In this document: piece after piece, positions 1 to 11,784 of the stretch
Layout of the letters: the number at the start of each line of letters is the position of its first letter
How positions within the stretch are numbered: position 1 is the first letter of the stretch
Assembly (NCBI GenBank): GCA_013399015.1
Contig: VWZX01000778.1
Location: 714,095 to 778,094 of the forward strand
DNA: 64,000 nucleotides
Source: Galbula dea
Taxonomy: Eukaryota > Chordata > Aves > Piciformes > Galbulidae
Direction of reading: 5' to 3'
Notes under the pieces: model-generated
What the model saw: the letters and a program-made list of their open reading frames with translations, nothing else
What the model was told of the DNA's origin: nothing
Database searches by the model: none
Translations under genes and position numbers: made by a program

Positions 1-375
1 TTGCTGGACATGGAAACCATAAGCTGTATTTCTTCAACTACCAGATGCTGCCTGTATTATCTTGGGCAGTCTCTTGCTGATCAAATGATTGTAGATGCAA
101 TTAACTCACTGCACACATCAAAAGATATTTCAGTTACTTGTTATAGAGATGATTTCTGTGCTAGAGTCTGCAGCTGGGATCTGGGACGTGATTCCATGTG
201 TGTGATAGATGAAGGGAAGGTGTTGAACCTCTGTCCCAGAGGGCAGCTTAGAAAATGAAAGGTTATGTAAAAGCAGGAACACAAACACCACCTCCTTACT
301 CCATGTTTGTGTGTTCATTGGCTTATGTATGCTTGGTGGATGCATTTTCTAGGAGTCCAGTGTGCCTTCTTTTCA

Positions 376-377
376 GG
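376..377 (+). other. Candidate recursive splice site (AG|GTAAGC)
   Basis: A short pyrimidine tract (TGCCTTCTTTTCAG) runs directly into a strong donor (GTAAGC), so a 3' splice site and a 5' splice site share one junction with no exon between them. This is the layout of ratchet-type recursive splice sites described in long introns. The motif is visible in the sequence; its use is inference. AGGTAAG should occur several times by chance in 64 kb on two strands, and only the pyrimidine tract raises it above background. Confidence 0.25.
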
Positions 378-1196
378 TAAGCTCGTAGCAAGGGGAGATG
401 AAGCTCACTGGTCACTTCAGGGCCAAATCATGCTTACTCTATTCAGTTCCTGCATGAGCAGAGATCAGGGACAAACTCTGTTTCATGTGTGGTTTCATCA
501 GATTGTGTTTCATTGTTTGGACAGTAATGCAATGAAGGAATCTGTCAGTGACACCTCTGCCCAACACCCAACTGTGGCATTTATATAGATGCAGTCACTC
601 ATTGGAGGGTTATCTGTGCTCCCTGAGTCAAAAAAGGTCAGTACTGACCCTTCAGATGATGTCTCTGGCCTGTTGCAGGGTGTCTTGCTGTTTCTCATTG
701 TGCCAGACTGGGTTAGCAGGTCAATGGGCAGCCACTGGAAGAGAAGCAGAGTTTGGTGTGTGCTGGATTTGGCTGCTCTGATTACCAAGAGTGTGCAGAC
801 AGATGGAGAATGCAGCAGCATGAGCTTAACTTGTGAACAAGGTCCCTGAATTGCCAGTTCAGTCAACAGGAAGGTCAAAAGCCAAATTCAACCTTAGTGT
901 GGAAGTGCTGTTGGCTCCAGTAAACCAGCCAGTGCTAGCACCAGGGTTTTGCAGCAAAAGGAGTTTTAGGAGAAGTTGTTCTTGGCTTATCAGTACTACA
1001 ATTGCTTGTTTTCTGAGGGTGCTACTGGTGGCTGCAGGTAGTGTCTCTCACAGCAAGTGCCTTCAAATTAGTTATAACTCAGTTTCTGATCCTAGAATGA
1101 TTGGTTTCTTATGTAAAATTAGGCTGAGGAGTAGTCTCTCCTGAAGGCCCTGCTGGTTATTAGAAATCATTGCTGATTAGTGTGTTATAAGCATGC

Positions 1197-1210
1197 ATAT
1201 ATATATATAT
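1197..1210. repeat. (AT)7 microsatellite
   Basis: Seven uninterrupted AT dinucleotides, directly upstream of the CR1 fragment that starts near 1260. Confidence 0.9.
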
Positions 1211-1259
1211 TTGAGGGTGACGTGTAAAAATACACTTTTATACATTTGAAGGTGCTAGA

Positions 1260-1425
1260 GCACTGGAGGCTGCCCAGAGGTTGTGGAATCTCTTTATCTG
1301 GAGAGATTCAAAATTCACCTGTATGTGAACCTGGGTAACCTGCTCTGGGTGACCCTGCTTTAGCAGGGGGATTGGACTAGATGGTCTACAGAGGTCCCTT
1401 CAAACCCCTACCAGTCTATGGTTCT
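1260..1425 (+). mobile_element. CR1 LINE, 3' end fragment (sense)
   Basis: The block reads as a CR1 3' untranslated region on the plus strand. It has GGCTGCCCAGAGG, then TCTGGAGAGATTCAAAA, then a GACCCTGCTTTAGCAGGGGG hairpin-like block, then GGACTAGATGGTCT, GAGGTCCCTTC and a decayed TCTATGGTTCT tail. It is severely 5' truncated, which is normal for CR1, and carries no coding part. Several substitutions from the family sequence suggest an old insertion. The same lineage recurs near 44570 and 49911. Without a repeat library the subfamily cannot be named. Confidence 0.88.
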
Positions 1426-2675
1426 CAAACTCACTCAGACATAGGACATCTTGCTGCAGCCTCCTAGTCAGGCTCTTAAATTCTGTCAGTCAGTATTTCC
1501 ATGTGTGTGGCTGTCACATCTATGTGAGGCCTCTCACCAGGGTTCACTGGTGTGATGGTGAGCAGAGTTAGTCTTCTAGCAGAGCTAACCTGGCCCCACC
1601 CGGGCTACAAAAAACTTGCTATGGTGACTAGGAATGTTTGTGGTGACCCTGAGGATTTTGTGTGGGTTATTGAGCACACTGGTATCATGAGCTGAGTGTT
1701 TGTAGATGAGTTACAGATACTCTCAGAAGTATTTGCCCCTGTGTTGGGAGGCACTGGGCAGGAGGTGCCTGAAAAGGTTCTTGGCTGCAACCAAATGCAA
1801 AGGTAATGAAATTCTGAGTGCTGTGCATCAGTCTCCTGCCTTGAAGAGATGAGTGCCTGGTGCTTGTTGAACAGTGAGTTTACTTCAGTACTGCCTCAGC
1901 TGGTGTTTTTACTTACCTTGTGGGTGAGGATGCAGTTGTGAGCCTACTAGCTGATGAACTGCAATTAATTTGAGTTTCTTTTACTCAGTTTAGTCCTGCA
2001 ACATCAGATCACTTTTCTTGCAATTTAGCTTAATATTGATTCCTCATTTAGTTAGAAATTTGAAATCTTACAGGCTACACAAGAGATTAGGTTCTTAATG
2101 ATTGTTTTATTCAATTATTAGAGATACTTGTCCTATCATAGTTAATGTTGCATCCTGAAATGGCTTGAGAGGGAGAGTAAAGTGTTACTTTTCTCCCCAA
2201 TTCTTCTAATGAGTAATATCCTCACATGACATTTTAATGCAGTTTTAAACTATGTTGGAGTTCCTTTGTAGAGTTTTATTTCATTTCAGAATTAGAACCA
2301 AGAAATTATGAAAATGCAGTTTAAATTGGATTTTAAAAGCTTTCATTTCTTTTCTGACAAAGATTGTTTCTTAAAGTTTTTTAGTGCTTTCTCCAAAAAT
2401 TCCCTTTAACAAAGCTTCAGTCCTAACAAAGAATTCAAAGGCTTTTTTTCCTATTTCTCAAGCAGCACTAGCAGAAACTTAATGGTTATTGTAATATTTT
2501 TTGTTAATAGTAACATTCTTTAACAGCAATTGATTTACAGAAAATTGATAGATAAATGTGATGGGAGAGAGAATCCAGCAAACAATTTTCAAGGAGGGGT
2601 AGAGGAGGATTTTGGGGTAATTTGTAGGCATTATTCATCATGACTGGTGCTGGTCAGTGCTTAGATAAAGAGATG
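1426..2675. other. Unique AT-leaning non-coding sequence
   Basis: No gene or repeat is recognised. The first 400 bases are moderately GC-balanced and contain a donor-like AAAG|GTAATG at 1801/1802. On the minus strand, 1916/1917 shows CAAG|GTAAGTA behind a C-rich tract, a weaker copy of the recursive-splice pattern. The part after 1950 is AT-rich with many short T runs. Confidence 0.55.
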
Positions 2676-2930
2676 TCAGAGAATTGTCAGAGTTGGAAGG
2701 GACCTTAAAGATCATCTAGCTCCCCACCACCACCATTTGCAGGGACACCTCCCACTAGATCAAGTTGCCCAGAGCCCCACCCAGCCTGGCCTTAAAAACT
2801 TCCTGGGATGTGGCTTCCACAACCTCTCTGGGCAACCTTCTTTGTATGATCTTCTCTGTCCTCTTTACCTGTTCTCTCACCAATACTGTTTCTTCAGCTT
2901 CCACCTAAAGAATCAACTCTGAATCTCTGC
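2676..2930 (-). mobile_element. CR1 LINE, 3' end fragment (antisense), decayed
   Basis: On the plus strand it reads GTTGGAAGGGACCTTAAAGA, ATCATCTAGCTCC, a CAGGGACACCTCCCACTAGA block, CAGCCTGGCCTTAAAAACTT and CAACCTCTCTGGGCAACCTT. This is the reverse complement of a CR1 3' end, so the element points left. Up to about 2840 the match is clear. From 2841 to 2930 only scattered pieces of the expected continuation are seen (CCTGTTC, TCTCACCA, TCTGAATCTCTG), interrupted by roughly 40 extra bases, so the right boundary is uncertain. Confidence 0.8.
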
Positions 2931-4163
2931 TAAAACATCTTCAATTTTGTCATATAGTTCCTGCTCTAAATACTGTATCTATTGCTAAAAAGAACATCTG
3001 TTCATTTCCATTTAATTGGAACAATTGCCCATCTTTTATGCTGTTGTTATATGCAAAGGCTTTGTAGTTTGTCCATTCCACCTTCTGAGTTCTGGTTCCA
3101 GTTACATCTCCACTATCCAATGAAATAGTTATGAGAGAGGGAGTTTCTAAAATGTTGTGGTAGTTAGCACCAATTAGGATAAGAAATAGAGACAAAAAGA
3201 TAGATAAATACATGTCATAATTCCTTCTGAGTGAAATCCTAAGAACTTCATGCTCCAAACAGGCCAAATATCTTATAGAAAGCAGCATTTTGACATACAT
3301 GCCTTTATCTGCCTAATTCCAGAATGACTGTTTCTAAGTTCTTATTTGTAATAAAACAGAATTTGGCAACTGGCTGCTTTTTCCTTTTGCTTTTTTCCTC
3401 TAATACCTTTTTCTGTCTTCTAGAATGTATAAAGAATTAACCAGATATAGGTTGCTAAAGAAATGGAGGTGGTTGGTGCATTGACTTGAGTGCTCTCCCA
3501 CAGTGTTTGAAAGCTCCTTCAATTGCAGGTAGCAGTGTTAGCTTGTCATCTGCAGACCCCATGCATTGAGCAAGGCTTTTGAAATAGAAGGCTTGCTGCT
3601 GGCCTATTGATATAATACAGCTCTTACTGGGGACTGTTACCTTGACCACCAAGGTGGCTTTGACTAGGCTTACCTGTGTGGGTGCTGAGAGATAGCAAAC
3701 CTTTTTATAATGGCTTATATGGCAATTAATATTAAAGACTACATGCAATTATCCTATCCTCTCCAAAAGAAATTAATACACCTTGTTGAGAAGCACTTCA
3801 GGAATAGGAGTATAAAAAATGTCTTTTTTTTCCTTCCCCTGTGCCATTTGTGGAGCTTGGTGCTTGCCAGCTTTCTTTTTCCTCCCAGTTTTTATTTTAG
3901 ATGGAATGTGAGTGATTCTCTTCATCTCCTCATGTATTATTTCTGATATGCAACATCTGTATCCCTTTGATGGGAAAGGTAATGCAGAAGTTGGCTACTG
4001 CCTGGAAATACCCAGCAGAAATGTACATACATATTTGATTATATATTTCTTTCCATTTGTAGAGGGCAAAGTAAAGGTGGCAAATGGCAAGGCTACAACA
4101 AAGCAGTGTTTTCTGTTGTTAAGAACAGATGTTGGATAGCTTCTCTGAGTGAAAGTGGTCACA
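2931..4163. other. Unique non-coding sequence
   Basis: No gene is recognised. A 117-codon minus-strand open frame (2950-3300) exists and is discussed among the rejected items. At 3673/3674 the minus strand shows CACACAG|GTAAGCC behind a mixed pyrimidine tract. T-rich patches occur near 3820-3835 and 3875-3900. Confidence 0.5.
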
Positions 4164-4259
4164 GGGAAAAGGTGGAGAGGTGGTGGGAATGGCTGTGGAA
4201 CTGATGTCCAAGGGAAAACGTGGAGAGGTGGTGGGAATGGCTGTGGAACTGATGTCCAA
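4164..4259. repeat. 48-bp tandem duplication (2 copies)
   Basis: Two head-to-tail copies of a 48-bp unit beginning GGGAAAA and ending GATGTCCAA (4164-4211 and 4212-4259). They differ at a single base (AAAAGGTGG versus AAAACGTGG). Such near identity in neutral DNA points to a recent duplication or an active minisatellite. The unit is 16 codons long but there is no sign that it is translated. Confidence 0.95.
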
Positions 4260-6651
4260 TGCAGAGCAAAAACTGAACAGCTAACAGTGTAGATCTGAAC
4301 ACTGTCAGTAGAAAGCTGTTTCATTCAGTGACAATGATTCTTGGTATTTATTTTAATTTCCCATTTTGTAACATAGAAATAATAATTCCTGTATCTTAGA
4401 AATGTTGGTGTTGGTCCATGGAGCTATTCCTTTTGTATTCATTACAGTTTACTTTGAGTGACCAGCCAAAATACTGGGGAAGTTGTTTATTTAGATCAGT
4501 GTTAGTATCTCTGCTTCCTGGGTAAAGCAGCTTACTGTGAATTTTCCTCTCTCTACCCAGAGCTGTCAGTCTGACAGAAGAATTGAAATATGAGGTCTGA
4601 AATTAATCTGAGTGCTCTGTTCTGTATCCTGTGAAGAGTAGTAATGTGCTTAAATATTTACCAGCACCAAACATGGTACAGAGTAATACAATAATCAATA
4701 TGTACTGTAGGAATACCAGCTCTTTAATTTACTGCATATCACATTGAATAGGATAAATTTCTGCTTTGTCTTTTACTTTGCTTTAGTACAATAATGCTTA
4801 AGCCCTGGTTTATTTGTTCAAAATAAATCCAAATCTCCAGTTTTGTAAGTAACCTGCTTTATTTAACACACTTCCCATTTCCAGTTTCTTTGCTGGCATT
4901 TATCTGCTTGCAAATGGATTTATTATCTAGTAATCCTAGTTTTGAACAAAATGTCTTTTGCTATCTCAAAACCCCAGGCTCTTCTGTGTTTGCTCTCCTA
5001 CCAATTAAGTAGAGTGAGTCAATGAAAGCCTTTTTCAGAGCATCATCCAAGTGGATTGTGCAGAGTGAAATCCTGATGGCCACTCTGTAGCTGAAGCAGG
5101 TGGTATATAATGCCTTATTTTGAACATAGGGATTGGGAGAAGCAGGGAGGATAGAAATTTCTGGCAGTAGATTCCTTTACTCTTTTTCTACCTCTTTCCC
5201 AGTGAGCTATTCAATCCCAGACATGTCTGGGATACAGCAGGAAAAGACTTCTACAAACAAAAGGGAAATGTAGTGGTGAGCTGGAAGCAGAGCTATGGTC
5301 ATCTTGATGGCAGTAAGATCAGCCCTGCAGGGACTGTGGCTGCACAAGGAATGGTATTTGGTTGCTGTGTTCCCATTCAGAAGGGACTGATGTTTTAAAT
5401 ACAGTAAGAAAAGAACAAAAAGGGGATTTTGCTGGGATAGTTTGCTGCCAGGTTAGTGTTGTATGGGGTTGTGTGGCAGGAGAGGTGATGAGGGTTACTG
5501 GAGTGGGCAGTGTGACAGAACTGTCCTTTTTAGCAGTAATGTCATCTGAGTTTAGCTTGATCCAAGGAAATTGCTAGGATGAATTTGCATCTTTGCTAAT
5601 AACTCTGCCATTCCTTCTCTCTCCAGTATGCTCACTCTGTGGTGTAGCTGCACATTCTACCTTTTGCTTCTGAACTGGAAGGTGCTAGGTCCCTGTGAAA
5701 GAGATAAAGGGGCAGGATTTGGACCTGGTCCTTAACCCATTGGAAAGAAAGTTTGCTAACTTAATTGGGTGATGTATCAAGCAAATTTAACACTGGAAGT
5801 AGTTCAGTTCACATTTAACCATGACCACCTTCAGCCTCAGGATTCACTACTCACAGATGAGAGCATCTCATTTCAACAACAACTCCCTTCCCCATATGTG
5901 AGTTGTTGGTATTTACATGCAGCTGTAACAGCTGAGTAAATGCACACAGGAGTAAGCAGAGAGGAAAATTACCAGCCATTTGTTCATAAACTGGTTATGA
6001 GAACTGCATCTTTTATTCTGGGATGAATATAAAAGAGTCTGCTTTAGTTTGGATAGTACATTTTGGGTGCAGATACGTGTTCAGGTGTGTTGGGAGGGTA
6101 GGGAGCTCTCTGAGGTAGGTGGAGTGAATCCCTGGCAATTGCCTGAGCATGCAGCTGACTGACTTAGCTGCACTGCCTGGTTTCATTTAACATTCAGAAA
6201 GGTAGCAAGCATTTAAGACTGCAAAAGGTGCAATAGCAATTGCTCAGCCTTCCTTTTTCTTTTTTTTTTTTACACTTTCCTGGCTAAGTTGATAGGAATT
6301 TTACCAAATTCAAAGTGCTGCAGATGAATTTGAAACCAATGAAAGAAAAAGTCCTAATCTAGGGCCAATAGTTGCAAGATCACAAGAGATTTAAGGGAAA
6401 CCCAAACAAATGTGAAATAAAGACTTCTGAATTTGGGTCTGTTCATGGGGAATGAAGGCTGGTAAAACCAGTATATGCCTGGCTGTGTACCCTGGAGTGC
6501 TGGATATGTTGGTGCTTGGGCACATACTTTTTTCCCCAACATACATAGTCACTTTCTGCTGGATTGGAAGTCCTCTGTCATGTAAAAGGATGTAAGGAAG
6601 GCATGGAAAAGGGTAGAGCAAGGCCAGGATACATTTGAGCTGGTGGTTTTG
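4260..6651. other. Unique non-coding sequence
   Basis: No gene or interspersed repeat is seen. Only short open frames on both strands, scattered AATAAA-like words and a T-rich run at 6254-6271 (18 bases, one C). The 5200-5600 part is somewhat more GC-rich, without CpG clustering. Confidence 0.55.
6254..6271. repeat. Poly-T run
   Basis: Eighteen bases, all T except one C. There is no adjoining SINE or LINE body, so it is taken as simple low-complexity sequence. Confidence 0.9.
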
Positions 6652-6757
6652 TAATCAGGTTGGTTTTGGTGGTGGTGTGGGTGTTCTTGTGTGTGTGCAT
6701 GTTTGGGTTTTGTGGTTTTGTTGGTTTGGTTTTCTTTGTTGTTGTTTGTGTTTTGAT
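6652..6757 (+). repeat. GT-rich, strand-asymmetric low-complexity tract
   Basis: About 106 bases made almost only of G and T on the plus strand, with GGTGGTGGTGTGGG, a short TGTGTGTG run and several TTTGG or GGTTTTG words. It is not a simple dinucleotide or telomeric array. The many GG and GGG pairs on one strand could allow two-tier G-quadruplexes or an R-loop if transcribed from left to right; that is inference. Confidence 0.85.
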
Positions 6758-7858
6758 GGGATTCATAGATCTAGAACTTGGGGCCCAACCAAAACAGCAC
6801 TGAAATGTGCTTAACAGAAAGGAGTTTTTTGGCTCTGGTCCCTCAGATTGCACAATGGCAACTATTTTAGAAAACAATTGACATCTTGAATGTCTTGTGC
6901 TGTTGTACATCTGCATTTCCACAGCTAACAGTCTTCTGTGTCAGTTCATGCCTGCTGCTTCATGCCTCTGTTGTTTAGAGAGCACCTGCAATGAACAAGA
7001 TCTTCCCAAGCTTTTGAGTAGTCAACCTTAGGAAACCAAAAGGTGATAATGTCTAATCAGCACTGCATGAGTTGTTCACTTCTGCTCTTTGTATTCATGT
7101 TAAGAACATAACAGAAATATTCCTTTTGTGCCTTTGTCAGAGTGAAGAGGGCACCATCTCCTAAAAACCATTTAGTTGTGTGATGAAGATTGTATCACTG
7201 CAGCATCTTTGTCCTGAAAGAATGCAAATATAGAAGATGCTTGTGTAATTGTGAGGAAAGGCAGTTATGGACCCTGAACAAATCCCAACCCAAACACATC
7301 CTATAATGAACTGAGAGTAAGATGTAATGACTCTGATACTGTGCTCCCAGAGGAAGGATGAGGAGGAGGGGATACTTCTCTCATCTTCTCACAGAAGCCA
7401 CACCTGCAACCCAGCCAGACCTGATAGAGAAGCATTGAAATAGTTTGGACAAATCTCACTTGTCTCAAGTGCAGGAGGAGAAGTCAGATGGGGGAATGGC
7501 ACACTGGAAGGATCTGCCCATAAAGTGGCAGGTGGGCCAATAAAGAAGAGAGGATGAGGCTTGCAGTGTGCTGATCCAGGGCCTGGAGAATTACCTGATG
7601 TGGAGGAGAGAAATGAATATTTTATCACTATTCATCACCATTATGGCAGCAGGAACAGGCAAAGAGAGAAGTGGGGAGCAGTAAGCTGGGAACACAATGT
7701 TTCTTTAGTAGTGCTGTGGTTTGCTCTGATCAATCTGTCTTGCATCTCACCCAAAGAAAAGTAGTTGGCTAATGATGTGCTTTGCAGATGGATCAGTGCT
7801 GGCACTTAAACAGCTCTATATCTGGTACACAGGTGTTTGATTTTGTTTTTGTTAACAG
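6758..7858. other. Unique non-coding sequence
   Basis: No gene or repeat is recognised. It ends in the polypyrimidine tract (TTTGATTTTGTTTTTG, then TTAACAG) that precedes the candidate exon at 7859. Confidence 0.55.
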
Positions 7859-8008
7859 GCCAGCAGCAGGCAGATTTAGGGAAAATGGACCACAGTTGCT
7901 GTGTAGAGACAGTTTCTCTCCCTGCTCCTAATCTAACTCCACCATATGCTCAGTGTATGAGCCCAAGCCATGACACATCTTGCAGTCAACGGGCCAAACC
8001 TGCATCTG
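7859..8008 (+). other. Candidate exon, 150 nt, function unknown
   Basis: A good acceptor (T-rich tract, then TTAACAG at 7852-7858) is followed by a frame that stays open to a TGA at 8107-8109. Inside it, CATCTG|GTGAAG at 8008/8009 is an acceptable donor, giving 150 nt or exactly 50 codons. The encoded residues would begin Gln-Gln-Gln-Ala-Asp-Leu-Gly-Lys-Met and be rich in Pro, Ser and Cys. I recognise no domain. Without a donor it could also be a last exon ending at 8109. A second frame is also open for about 24 codons, so the coding signal is weak. Chance occurrence is quite possible. Confidence 0.2.
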
Positions 8009-11000
8009 GTGAAGATAAGAGGGGAACTAAACCTCCCAATGTTCCTCAAGCTGATGCATTTACTTCAAAGTCCTATTTTTGCTTTGTCAAGTTAAGCAAA
8101 CACCTCTGACAATTCTCCCTGATTACTCCTGCTGTCACAGGCTCCTCTCCCTTTTGTTGCTGCTTGTATGCTTTCCAGAAAGCACTCTTCAGGGCAGATG
8201 TTTGCTAATGTAGGAAGTGTTGGAGAAAGTTGTGGAAAGTAGATTTCAATGTGCTATTTTTTATACCAGGTGTAGTTATTGAGTATGAGGAATAAGCAGA
8301 GAAGTTGCTAGATTTGGGAATGTCTTCAGGTCTGTTTAAAATTAAATGTTGCTCAGGATTTGACTGTAATTTTTCTGTCAGAATGACCCAATGCAACATG
8401 TGCCAGAACTCCTCACACAGGAGCTTGGTGAATGGCAGAGGGGATAACAAATAGAGGCAACATGTTGGTGCTCCACGGGATGAAGAATATATAGATGAAG
8501 AATTCTTTGCTGAAACTATTAATGAAACTTAGTGGGGAGGATACTAGCTAAAACTCATGTGCCTTTTGAGGTCAGCTTGTAAAAAGCAAGCATGGGAAAA
8601 CCAATTGCAGAACATAGCATTCAATGAGTTGGACTTTCTGTTCTGTCCCATAGCAGGTAGACTTCAGTTGTTGGTAACACATGACTGAAGTGCTGAGCTT
8701 TTCCAAGTATAATAACTCCAGGCAGTTCTCAGCTGCATATTCTCTTCTCAGGAACTGCTTTGACATAACTTATTCAGTGCTGGGAGAAGACAGTTAAGTC
8801 ATTCTTGCTCCTCTAATTCTCCTTCTCATGTTGTCTGCCTTGAAACTTTCCCCCCTCCCTTTTATTTATGGGTTTTTTTCCTCCTAGTTCTTTGCCCTTT
8901 TGTAGGAAGGAGTTTTCCTCTGTCACAACTGGAACTGACACAGTGGAAATACTCTCCCTCTGCAGTGTAGCTTCCATTGCTGGGGAACAGAAACTTTTGG
9001 TGCCCCTGGCAGTCACCACTTGCCATTCTTGTTAGCTTCTCTCCCCAGCTGATCCTGCCGAGGCACTGCTAAAGTATATGCAAAGCCACGGGCATGCAGT
9101 TGGAGTCCTGAGGGAGTATACAGTAAGAAAATGGTGTATTGATTCTTCTCCTGCTGTGGTGTAAATAGAGAGGGAGGAAAAAGATAGCTAGGTACATTTA
9201 ATTCACATGGTCCTCCAGAGAGAGTGGAAAGGAGATGCAGTTAGAAGCCTGGGCAAACCCTTTTAAGAATGACCAAAAAATCATGTTCTAAGAAATAGAG
9301 AATTCAACAATTCTCTGTCTCTAAGTCTTTCAACTTGCTTTTGCAAGTGTCATTTTATCTTGAATCATCATAGCTTACTGGGAAAATATTGTAGTGTAGG
9401 AGTTAAGGGCTGTGCAGTCTGTGTTAAAGTTGTATTTATGATTATGTTCTGAACTAATATCTGAAGTTTTTATGAGACAAAGTGGCATTTATGAATAATT
9501 CATTCATGATGTGGAAAGCTGAACTACAGCAATTTCTTCCTGAGTTATTTGGAAGAGGTATTGACAATACAAAAATAATGTTAACAAAAGGACATCAGTA
9601 GAGAGAGGCTGAAGAGAGGAAGTTTGCATATAACCTCTTGGGAATACCTTGGGGTTGAGGTTTGGGTTTTTTTTCTTACTTTCATTGATTTAAATACCAT
9701 CCAGAATATGAATATTATTTCCTAAACCTCACCCCTTAAATATACTCTGAGATGTGAACTCAGCCCTATGCCAGGTATGCCAGCTTCATCAGAGGTTGCC
9801 TGTAGCAGATTCCCAAAAGGACTGTGTTGTCAGCAGTAGGAATTACTCAGAATCTCTGTCTAAATTCCAACTGAGCACTTGGGAGCAAGATTTGGTAACA
9901 AAAGCTCCCTCCCCAAACACATCAGTTCAATGACAGCAGCAGCAGCCATAAAAGCAAATCAAATCCTGGAAATTATTAGGACAGAGTTATCAACAAAAGC
10001 AATTTCACTCAGTGACATAATGTTTGGTATTTTTTCTGTATTTTAATTGCTGTGTGAGGTGCTGGTCCTTTCTTCTGCAAAAGAATATGAAATTCATAAG
10101 GTTCAGGGAAGAACAATGAAGATCATTGTAGGAACAAAATGATTTCTGCACAAGGAACCGGTGGGACACATTTATTTTCTTCCCCCTATGTGGACAGAGT
10201 GGGTGGTGATCAAATAGTCAATGTTTATTCTAGTGCAAGAATAGAGACCTTGGAACAACAGTACCTAGATCCAGGATCAAAACAGAGGAAAGAAGGCAGC
10301 TCTTCAGTCAGTAGTTAAAGATCTTAACCTCCTTGTTGAAGAATGTTGTGGGTGCTGTGATGAGTTAACATGATTTTGGTGAAGGAACTGGACAGCTGTG
10401 TGGAAGAGAGGTCCCTTAGGTGTTCCTGAATATACAGAAACTGCACACTGAGTTATCCCCTGAGCCAAGCTGCTGGCTGGGAGAATATTAGATTAAGTAT
10501 TATAGAAACTTACCATATCTATCCTTTATCCTAGGAGCTTGCTCATAAGCACAATGAAGATGCTGTTAAGTGGGGTTTGCTCTGACTGCTATGCTTTTAT
10601 ATCAATATTTTGGATGAAATCAGACCAATTAACACCCCAGCCCTGAAAGCATTCATGTATTCCTCTCTCCATTCCAACAAGCCAGTGCCAAGTTGCCAGT
10701 TTTACTGTTTGCTCTTCCTGAGGATTTACTACAGGCACTTTTTATTAATCAGTATTTGCCTGCTGGTTTTATGGTCAGGTTCCCATGTCCTGTATAAAAC
10801 ATTATCCATCATAGAGGGTTTATGTGATTAGCTGAAAGTGAGCTGTGTCTCTTGGAGTCCATTCTCTGCATGGCTGTAACTTGGCATGAGGCCACAGCTC
10901 TGACAGGCAGCTTTGCCCATCTGGAAGAGAAGCTGATTGAGTTGCCTAGATGCAAGGCAGGGCAGAGAGATTTTTGATGCAGGGACTCCTCTGCTACAGT

Positions 11001-11680
11001 AGGCAGTGCTAGAGATCAAAGGCTTTGGTTACATTACACCTCAGCTGAAGTCACAAGGCTGACTTTGAGATGCTTTGACTCTTAATTCAGTTCCTCTCTC
11101 CCTTTGTGTCACTGCATAAGCAGCTGGGTGCCAGTGGTCACTGAGGTGCTTTGTCTCCTTTTCTCCTTTTCTTGCCAAAGCAAGCTGGAGAGTGAATGAG
11201 AGTCAAGATTCCATGCTAAAGCCTTGATTCAAATTCACTTTTCTCAAACCTACTTTTCTGAGTCAGGTTACAGTTCTCACTGGAGTCATGCTGATTCACC
11301 AGTGGGTTCCAAACCCAGCTCTGGTCTTCTGTAATACTACAGGTGACCAGAGGAGTCCAGGAAGATTCCCTGGTGTAGACAGCAAAGAAAACACACTTGA
11401 AAACTTTGTGAAACTTCTGGAAGTATTGGGATGGGCAGATGAAGGGGAGAGATGTGCTGCCTTTGTCTAGGCTTACCAGCTATTGAGAGAGTTTCCAGGG
11501 GTCCAGATCCATGAATCCTCAATAGATGTAACAGGGTGGAATGGTACAGCTGCTCAGACTGGGGAAAGGGATTTCCCAGAGGCTGGTGCAGCTCAGGAAT
11601 GGGGAAAAAAGCCACACACACATTAGCCTTTCAGGTTTTATTACTTTTTTTCTTTAAGTGCAATTTCCCTTTCTCTTTAG

Positions 11681-11784
11681 GAAGCCTGCTGCTGGCTGTC
11701 AGGAGCTTGCTTTGCCTGTGCTCTGCCCTGTCTGGATGCAAATCAGCTTTGAAAGAAGAGCATACAGCTCTGCTAGTGGCATGA
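11681..11784 (+). other. Candidate 3'-terminal exon behind a strong acceptor
   Basis: The acceptor is among the best of the window: a pyrimidine-rich tract from about 11640 to CTCTTTAG at 11680, with only brief purine interruptions. The following bases have one open frame of 33 codons ending TGA at 11782-11784. It is leucine- and serine-rich, with no recognisable domain. No good donor follows nearby (CAG|GTCCTG after 11850 is weak), so only a terminal or non-coding exon would fit. Function unknown. Confidence 0.15.

Larger units (their letters stand above)
1..1259. other. Unique non-coding sequence
   Basis: No gene is recognised. Open frames here are short (103 codons or fewer), overlap on both strands and resemble no family I know. 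The block contains an acceptor/donor juxtaposition at 376/377 (listed separately) and ends in a short AT microsatellite just before the first CR1 fragment. Confidence 0.6.

Noticed and set aside
1605..1790. 61-residue minus frame rich in Ser/Thr/Pro, mucin-like at first sight
   Set aside because: Short, with only a modest acceptor before it (TTTGGTTGCAG) and no family match.
2950..3300. 116-residue minus-strand frame with a hydrophobic stretch; looked briefly like a secreted or membrane protein exon
   Set aside because: A branch-point-like TGCTAAC and TTTTAG lie inside it, but I could match the downstream peptide to no family, and it lies in AT-rich unique DNA. Worth a protein search, not enough to annotate.
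6652..6757. Interstitial telomeric repeat
   Set aside because: GGTT words occur but there is no TTAGGG array; the tract is irregular G/T.
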